This document shows positions 9,901 through 18,900 of a DNA stretch of 54,763 nt, in pieces; within the stretch, counting starts at the first letter, position 1; each line of letters opens with the position of its first letter. Below the pieces are notes generated by a model. The model searched no databases, was not told where the DNA came from, and saw only the letters and a list, made by a program, of their open reading frames with translations. This DNA comes from a virus. Location: the IMG/VR virus record IMGVR_UViG_3300049596_000709, positions 1 through 54,763 of that record; one strand, written 5' to 3'. Both the position numbers and the translations under genes were made by a program.

Positions 9901-12900
9901 CTGCTGTAGGTGCTTCTGGTGCTTCTGGTGCTTCTGGTGCAACAACCACGCCGTCAACAAGTCCCATAATTTCTGGGTCATCTGATTTTACCCAACTATC
10001 AATCCAATTGAGTGAGCCAGGGTCAAGAGTTTTCTTGGCTCGAGTAACGCCAACGTACGCGAGGTTGAGCTCAACTGGGGTTGGCATAATCCAATCGGCA
10101 TCTTCGCCGCCGTCAGACTTCTTCGGCTTTCGTGGCCCAAAGAAGTCGTTGCCCATGCGAACTTCGTCCCACTCGGCGCCTTTGGCTTGGTGAACTGATG
10201 AAACAACTACGTCTACGTATGACGCCTCTGCGACTGTTTCTGGTGCAAGAACTTTTTGAAGTTTTTCAAGTCCTGCTTGGCGAGCTTTGTCTGTTTTGGC
10301 TGGAATAATCCAAGCTTTGCGGTCACCGTCATATTTTGCTGGACCACCATTGGCTGTTTTTATTTGATCTTTTACACCGTATGTGCTTCCTCTAAGAACA
10401 ATTGCATCTTCTTCAACTGAGAAAGTAATGTCACGGCCAACATCTCCTTCAACGCCTGGTGACAGGTCGTCTGGAAGATCAGGAAGAGAGCCGTCATCGA
10501 CAACTTTTGTATTGACTTTGCCTTTAAGTACTTTGACGCGGCTGGCCAATGACTTAAGTTCTTCGAGTCCAAGTTGTTCAACGTCGTCAACTAAGATTCG
10601 TGTCTTGCGGCTAAAGTCGCTGTCGCCTTCCTTAGCGGCTTCGTCGACAATTTCTGCCCAATTCTTGTATCCGCGGAGTTCCTCTGGAACCCGCATTGGG
10701 CGACTTCCCCGCGTGGCCTCTGGTGCTTGAAGCCAGTCAACAGCTATGATGAAGTTATCTAAGTCTGCTTTGAAGCCTTTTGTGACTCCAACTATTCTGT
10801 CGTTTAAAAGTTCAGTGCGCACTTCTCTAAATGCGCCAGCGTTTGAACGAACAAGCACAGCTTGAGCGTTTTTCATAGACCCAGCCGCAACTATTTCTCC
10901 AGGGAACTTGCCTGCTCCCTCAACAGCAAAAGTCTTCTTTTCGCCGAGGAACCGTTCTTTAAACCGTAGATACCTGTTTGCGTTTCTCGCGATTACTTCG
11001 CCAAAACGATATGACTTAGTAAGAGGAAGATCGTGCTGAACTGTTACTTTTTGTAGCTCATCTTCTGCGCCCATGAACTGGTAGATAGCTTGGTTTTCGT
11101 CGCCAACGTAGACTTTTTGGGCTGTCTGTGCTGCAATAACACGGCCTAAGACCGGGTTAATGTCTTGCGCTTCATCCATAAAAATAACGCTTGCTGGAGT
11201 CTTAAGCCCGCCACTGTCATCTGATAGATCTGGGTTTGAAAGCGCCCACATCTTTTTCATGTGCGGAAAGCTAAACAGCATTTTTCCGTTTTCGCTTAAG
11301 ATGTCTGCCCACCATCTTTCTGCGGCCTCAACAAGCTTTGGTATGTCTGAAGCTTCTACTGCATCGGAGTCAAAATGCTGTGGTCCTATTTCTTTATCAG
11401 CACTGATGGTAAATTGGTAAATTGCCTTACGCAATTCTTTGACAGACTCTGACACTGGCAGTTTTGCTGGCTTGCCTTTATTGTCCATTCCAGTCATCGC
11501 TGGAACTTTAAGATGAGTAGCTATGTCACTAGGGCTGTAAAGCGTATCTTTTGCGCCCTTTTTCTTATGCAACTTTGGAAAGTTCAGTTTTGTCCAGTTG
11601 ACTGAAATAGAGTCAGCGGTGCGTACTTCAACATTTGATGGCATCGATTCACGAGCTTCAGCGGCAACTGTAGCGTTAAAGGCAATGTACGCCACGCGCT
11701 CTTTTGGCTTGTGCTTTTGTAGTCGTCGTGCGAGGATCTTTAGTGTGCTCGTCTTGCCCGCGCCAGCGGCTGCGCGAATAACAATGTCGCCGCCAGTAAA
11801 CAAAGCTTCAACTACTGCCTGCTGCTGATCGCTTGGACGGAATTCATCGTCTGGATCTTCAATTCCTGGAATAAACGGAGGCTCAACGCCGTCCATCTCT
11901 GGGATTTCTTCTGCTTCTAGCGTGTAAGCGTCTCCCGTAGAAGAATCTCCTGTATGAAGACCTTCTGGATCTACAAAGTCTGTACCACCAGGAGTTGCTG
12001 CCTTGATAAGGTCATCAATTGACGGGACGTTGCAGTCTGGGTCGTCAATTGCTGCGATAAGAGCTGCGATACTTGCAACTGTTCCACCACGACAATTCCA
12101 TGCTGCGGCAATTGCTTTTTGTATTTCATAGTTAGCTAGCTCATCTTTGAACTGTGCACTTCTTGCCTCAAACTCGGCCATGTTGCTTTGGTAGCTGTCA
12201 CCCGCATCAAGAACGCTGCGGAGCGACGTGTCTCCACCGTCTGCTCCGGCTGCGTAGTCAATAAGAGAGTTTAAGACGTTTGACGTTGCTTCAGAGTCGG
12301 CATCTGCAGTGTGCCACCCGTCTCCAAGTTCAACGCCAAAGTGAGATGCAAGGTCGCCTAGTCGGTGGGTATCTGGCCCACTCGGGTCTCCAGTCTTAAT
12401 TTGATCTTTGTTTACGTGATGAGCTGCAGCTTTCTTTGATGCAATCACTGTTTGCGCAAGCTTGAGAGTGTCAATAACTCCACCGGTTGGCGCGTACTCT
12501 AGTCCTTTTTTGCCAAGCGTTTCATTCATAACGCCAAGGTCAAATGGAGCGTTGTGTGCTGCTAAAATCACATCTTGGCCAGCCCATTCAATGAACTGCC
12601 TATGCGCTTCGCCTTTGTCCAGTGCCGTGGCAAGTTGCTCATCGGTTAGTGGAGTGCCGTCTGCGCCCTTAAGGTTATCGCGCGACCAACCGCCAAGAGG
12701 CTCTTCTGGATTCATGAACAAGTTGAAACGGTCAACTATCTGACCATCAACAACTTTTACTGCGCCAAGTTGCGCTGGTTGGTTGCTGCTCTTGTCGCCT
12801 GTCTTCTTGTCTGGGAATCCAGTTGTTTCGTAGTCAAAGAATACGATTGTTTTTCCACGTAGGATGCTGCGAACTTCGTCCCAGCTTTGAGCTCCAGAGA

Positions 12901-15900
12901 GTTCATCTGCGATTGAGCCAGTGAAAGCGGCAGGCTGCGGCTTGGCAGGCGCGACTGGTCTGTGTAACGCTGGTGCGTCGCCTTTAGCAGGAAGCTGTCC
13001 GCCTCGTGTTGCCATAATGACTGTGTTTTCGTTCCACTGCTTAACTTGTGACTCGTGGCCAGGGAAGTATCCTTGAACGCTTACCTTGCCTTTCTTAGTA
13101 TCTGCATCAGTGAATATGCGCTCAATAACGAATGAATCGCCGACTGTGACATCGCCTGCTTGAAGATCCTTAGAAGCAATGCCCATTTCTGAAGCAATTG
13201 ATTGTGGCTCACCGAGAACGTCTGTAGGCTCTTCAAAGCCAAAACGATCCATAATGTATTGACGACGGTTTAGCAACCGCTCCTTGAGAAGTGCAGCATC
13301 GTCTGGGCTTGTGACAACCGAGTCAATAATTTCTTCAATTCTTTCTGGCGTAAGGTTAGCAACTTTTTGCGCGCTTGCTTTGATTTGATCATCGCTCATT
13401 GTGCCAAATACGTTAGCTGCTTGCTCGTTAACATCTGGATCGCGCATGCTGTCGAGCTCGTCAACAGTGTCACCAAACCATGGCTTTGGCTTGCCTTGAG
13501 CTCGCCACATCAGCGCGCCGCCTGGATCAACTCTTACTGGCTCGCCGTTTGCATCTGAAACAACGTTGTCATAGACCATTCCAACAATGTCGTAGTTAGC
13601 AAGCCACGCGTCAACTGCGAAGTTGTCTTGGACTTTCTTGACGTATTCATTGTCTCCGCCATACACTTTTTCTTCAAAGTTTGGTGTAGCACCATCAATC
13701 AACGGAGTGACTAAATGCAACACTCCGTCTTTTTCGCCAAAACCAACTTCAGCGGCTGGCACTCCAAGCTCTTTGTAGAAGGCCGATGCAAGAGCTTCAT
13801 TGTCCGCATGAGACTGTGACCTTGCTTGTTTAATGTAGTAGCTGTTCCCGGCTGGGTCGTCATAGAATCCTCCAGGGTTAGACCCTGCTTGATTGCCAAC
13901 CTGCGTCCAACCAGAAATGTCTCCGTGCTGCGTTGCTTCGGAGAATTGCCCTGGCGCTGGCAGCGCGCTTTGCTCATCTGTTTGATTGCCACTATCAACT
14001 TTACGAATACGGACAACGTAATCGTCATTACGCGTCTTGCCAAGCTGCGACGGTTGCCGCGTTACTTCAATAACTTCAAATGAACCAAATGCAATATTTT
14101 CGCGCTCGTCTGGGAACCAAGAAACGGACTCAGCTGAAATAGTATCTCCGTCGCCCGGATCTAGTTTAAAGATTACTCGTTCAATTTTTTTGTCAGTAGG
14201 CGAATACGCTATGTCGCCAAATGTCCCAGTTTCTAACGACTGCGCGGTAAATGAACGCGGGTCCATGTCAAATCGTGATCCAGGTACTGTGTACTTCTGA
14301 AACTCGCTCGAGCCTTCCGCTACGCCGATTGACCTCCACAATGGAGCAGTATTCGGGCGGGAACTTGCTTTGACAAGTCTAAAAAATGCTGCAGCGCTTG
14401 TTTCAGCGGACAGATCGTCTTGTCCATCGGCGATAGCTTTCTTGCCAGCTACGAACTCTGGAAAACCACCATACTGTAGAACGAACTCGTCATAGTCGTC
14501 TTGCGCAAGAGTTGGGTTTCCACTCCTTCGTTCAAACGAACTAAGAATTTCTCGCCTAAATCCTTCAAATCGTGAGTCGCTTTCAATGGAACTTCCTCCA
14601 TCAAGCGACATCATCATTCCCCAAAGGCCTCTAAACGCGTCGCGCTCATCGGCATCGCTACTCGAAGCCCACGGGAGATATTTATCTAACAAGTCAATAA
14701 GGTTGATGGTGTCAAATTGAACATCATCATCCTCTCGCTGTGTCAGGTCCTTTGCAATATCCAGCATTTTAGGATTATTCTCAGAATGATCACGCATTTT
14801 TTGAACGCCGTTGCTTGCGTATCTATACGAGCCAATCTTTTCGTTTAGCGCGATGGCAGCATCAATTTCTGCGCTGCGGTCAGCCACGGGAAGAATTTCA
14901 GCAGTGAATGGATCATCAATGCCATTGTCAAGCGAGCTGTCATTGCGGGAAACATCAGTAATTCGCTCAACATTAGTTAGCCCACGCTCTGGGTCGAGCA
15001 TCGAGTCGTATAGACCAGCAAGAACAAGGTTTGGCGTCATTCTCGCTGCACCAAGCGCCTCGTACAACGCCTCAGCTTTTACTGGCTCGTCGCCGCTTTC
15101 AAATGGAAGGTTTCCGTAACCTGTGGCTTGGTCATTTGTAAGTGGAAGAACTGCCTGTGCCAGCGCTCTTCCAAGCTCTGTTACATCAAACTTAGTGGCA
15201 AGAACGTCTGGATCATCAGTAAAATCTTCACTGTCTTCTGTTGTTCTTCCGACTGGGCGATACGCTTCGAAAACATTAAGTTTGTACGCGCCATCTGGCG
15301 TATCAAATAGCGAATCAAACATTGGTTCATCAAAGAACGACCCGGCATCAGCATCTTCAGCAACTGCTGGATCATCCATGTAGTCTTGAGCTGTTGGCAA
15401 GTTACGAGTATCGGCATCGTCAAGTGCGTCGGCATCACCGGCATAGTCATAAGGCTCAAGGTCGCCGCTGTACCACTTACCGAGTTTGTCTTCGTCTCCT
15501 GGACGAACGTCGTATTGCACTTCGGGCCAACCGTTAGTTCCGCGTTGACGAATAACTTTCATCGCGCCACCAGGGAACTTTTTCTTGAAGTCTCTTTCAA
15601 TCTCTTCTAGCGACATGTCTTCTGTGACAACATCGACAATCACGCGGCTGACTTGGTTGCCGTTTTCGTCGGTAACTTTTTTAGGATAGTCAAAGCCGTA
15701 CTCTGTTTCGTACTTGTCAGGATTGACTGGGCCGCCTGCTGGTGGCTCGCTTGGGGCACCTGGGCCTCCCGTGCCGTCATCGTCTAGTTCGCTAAATCGT
15801 ATGATGTCAGCCTCAACATCGAGAAGGTAGTCATCGAAGTTAGGAGCAAGATCAACATCTTTTCTGTTCCTAAGGTCCTTAAGTTCTTCTAAAAGATTCT

Positions 15901-18900
15901 TAATTTGACCTTCAGCATCACCTTGGTTGACAGCATCCTTTGACATCAAGAACGAGTCAAAATCTTTCGATGCTTCTTCGACAAGTTTTATTGCAGCATT
16001 TGCTTTTTTAGCATCGTACTTGCCTGAGTCTTCCAAGTCGGCGATGAGCGCCTGTGCTTGGCGCAGTTTATCAACAGCATCGTCACCTGGGGTGCCTGCT
16101 GATGGTCCTCCTGTTGGTGGCTCGCCTGGGCCGTCATCGTCTGACTCGCCGAATCTTATGACGTCGAGTTCAACGTCAAGAATATAGTCATCAAAATTAG
16201 GAGCAAGATCAACATCTTCTCTAGACTTAAGATCGTCGAGTTCTTCTAAAAGATTCTTAATTTGACCTTCAGCGTTGCCTTGGTTGACAGCATCCTTTGA
16301 CTTTACGAAAGAATCAAAATCACTTGATGCGCTATTGACAAGCTTTATTGCGTCATCTACTTTTGCAGCATCAAACGCGCCCGAGTCTTCCATTTCGGCG
16401 ATGAGCGCCTGTGCTTGGCGCAGTTTATCAACAGCATCGTCACCGGTGTTCCCCGGTACGACTGGGCCGCCTGCTGGTGGCTCGCCTGGGCCTCCGCTTC
16501 CGCCTGCTGGGAATTCATCTAGTTTCTCAGAAGAGTTATTCTTCTTGAGTTCTGGAATCATTTTTCCAATTGATCCGCTTTCAAGTCTGTCTACAAACTC
16601 GGGAGCAACGTCGCTGTACTTGTAAACGCCACCACCCTTTCCATCTTTTGATGACTTGAATTGAATGAACAATTCTTTTGTAGCTGGGTCGTATTCAACG
16701 CGCTCAACTGCAGTGCTGCTTGATGCATCAACAATACGACGGCCTGTTGCTTCTGGCGCTACCTGCTGTGAAGGAGCCGCTGCTGGCCACAGCGCATCGA
16801 CAACGTCATCGAGCTGCTCTTGTGGCATGTTGATAATGTCATCGGCATCAATTTGTTTGATTTTCTCATCAACTGGTTTGCCAATTTTTTCAAGTGTAAA
16901 GTTCTTATCAGTATCGGCATCGGCCTCAACAGCACGCAAGTTGACTTTTCCAGTTTTTGGATTTGTCCATACTTCGAGTGGGCGAACCAGGCGCTCTTTT
17001 TCGTGGTATGTAAACTTAAGTGGCTTTTTGTCTGCTATTGCTTTATCAATGGCTGCTGTAAGCTCATCGCCTTTTAGTCCGTCAAGATTTGTCACGCGCT
17101 CGCTAGGTCGGGCCTTAGCTGCTGCACGCTCTTCTGGACTCATCGGGAAGTCTGTGCTTGTGTCAGTTTCGTCTACGTTAGGGCCGCCGTCTTTAGGGCC
17201 AAACAAGTCTTTAGCATACTTGTCAAGAACAGACTGTGGTGGCGAAATGTAAGGACCAACGCTGTCCTCGGACCGTGGCCGTGGGCCAATGTAGTTCCAC
17301 TCACTTCGCGTGGCGGGGTACCCCACTGGCTTTAGTTCCCAGTTGTCTGGGTTGTTGATGTTTTCGTCTACGCGGTCCGCGTTGCGCTGGTCACGTGCGA
17401 TGTCGCGCTCTGAAGGCTTAGGTGCTTCAATCTTGTCAAAGCTAAAGTTCTTCTTTACGTCTTTGTCAATGGCGCGTAGGTTGATTCGGCCTGTCTGGCC
17501 ATTGACCCATACTTCAATCGGCTCAACGACCCGCTCTGAGCCGCTGTAGTTGAATCGTACTTTTTGTTTTTTAGCTGCGAGACCTGCAACGTATTCTTTA
17601 GTTTCGCCAAGTTTCATTCCTTCAATTGCAGCTTTGAGATCAACAACATCTGGTGTTGTGTCTACAGGTGGAGCTTCTGGTGCATCTGGAATTGTTGCTT
17701 TTACTTCTGTTTTTGCAGCCGACTTTGGTGGAGCAATTTTGTCAGCAGCATACGTGCGTTGTACGCCTTTAGTGTCTAAACCAACAAAGTTTGTTTTGCC
17801 AGTTTTTTTGTTTACATACGAGCTTTTCGGAGTGAACTGAACATCGTATTTTCCATCATAGTTAAACCGCACTGCCGCAGTATCGGTGATAGCGCTACGG
17901 AGTTGCTCGCCTACTGAGCTGTCGCCATTGATGTCGCGCACAGTAGCGATGTCTGACTTTGGATCAAACAGTCCAGCCTTTTGCGCTTCTTGCAGACGCT
18001 TAAGTTTTGAGTATTCACCGTTCAGACGCTTTTGATAATCCTGCTTGTACTGCCAAGACTCATCACTGCCTTCGTCCCATTCTTTCCACTTACCTGTTGA
18101 GGTTTTGTATTTTTTACCGAAGTCGTTGTCTTTCGGTGGGAGGTATGGTCCAGTAGCTTCTTTAGCTATTTTCTGAAGTTCTTCGTCTGCAACGTCATAG
18201 TTTCTACCAAGCTCGCGCTCATACCATTGTCCGTTTTCATGCTTGACCCAAGCTCGGCCGGGAAGCGCCTTACTAGGAGGGCCTTCACCAGACTTTGCTG
18301 CTTCATCAAACGCTTTGTTTTTATCTTGATTGATTTGCTCTTTTTCAAGATAGTCTTTGTAAAGATCTTGGTCTGAAATTGCTTGCTTTTGAACGTCTGC
18401 CCATGACTTAACTTTTGGAAAAGGTTGTCTTGCGCCATTGCCTTTTTCTCTGCGCAATTGAAAGCGACCGAAAGGATCGCCTGGTGAGTCATAGACCTCG
18501 TAACCGTCTTCACTCTTGTGAACCCAGCTGACTGCTTTGCCACCTTGAGTTGACGATTCTTCTGTGGTCCAGCCAGTCGGAGCCATCATTCGCGTAAGAC
18601 TTGCTTCGTCGACAAATACATCATCTGCTGCTATATCAATGTCAGCCTGTGGCAGATCTTTAATGATTTCATCATCAAGAATGGCTCTAACTGCGGTACC
18701 TCTAGATGACGGCATAGCATAAATACCGTCAGCGAGTCTTGGATGATTCTTTACTTCAATGTCGATGCTATCTTGATCGCCAGATGCGCCAACTACACGG
18801 CCAGATACTTTGCTAAACCTGCCATCTTTGCTGCGGAAGCTAAACGAGAATCCACCGCCCATAAATGCAAAACGTCCAAGGCGGTCACGGCGTTGCATTT

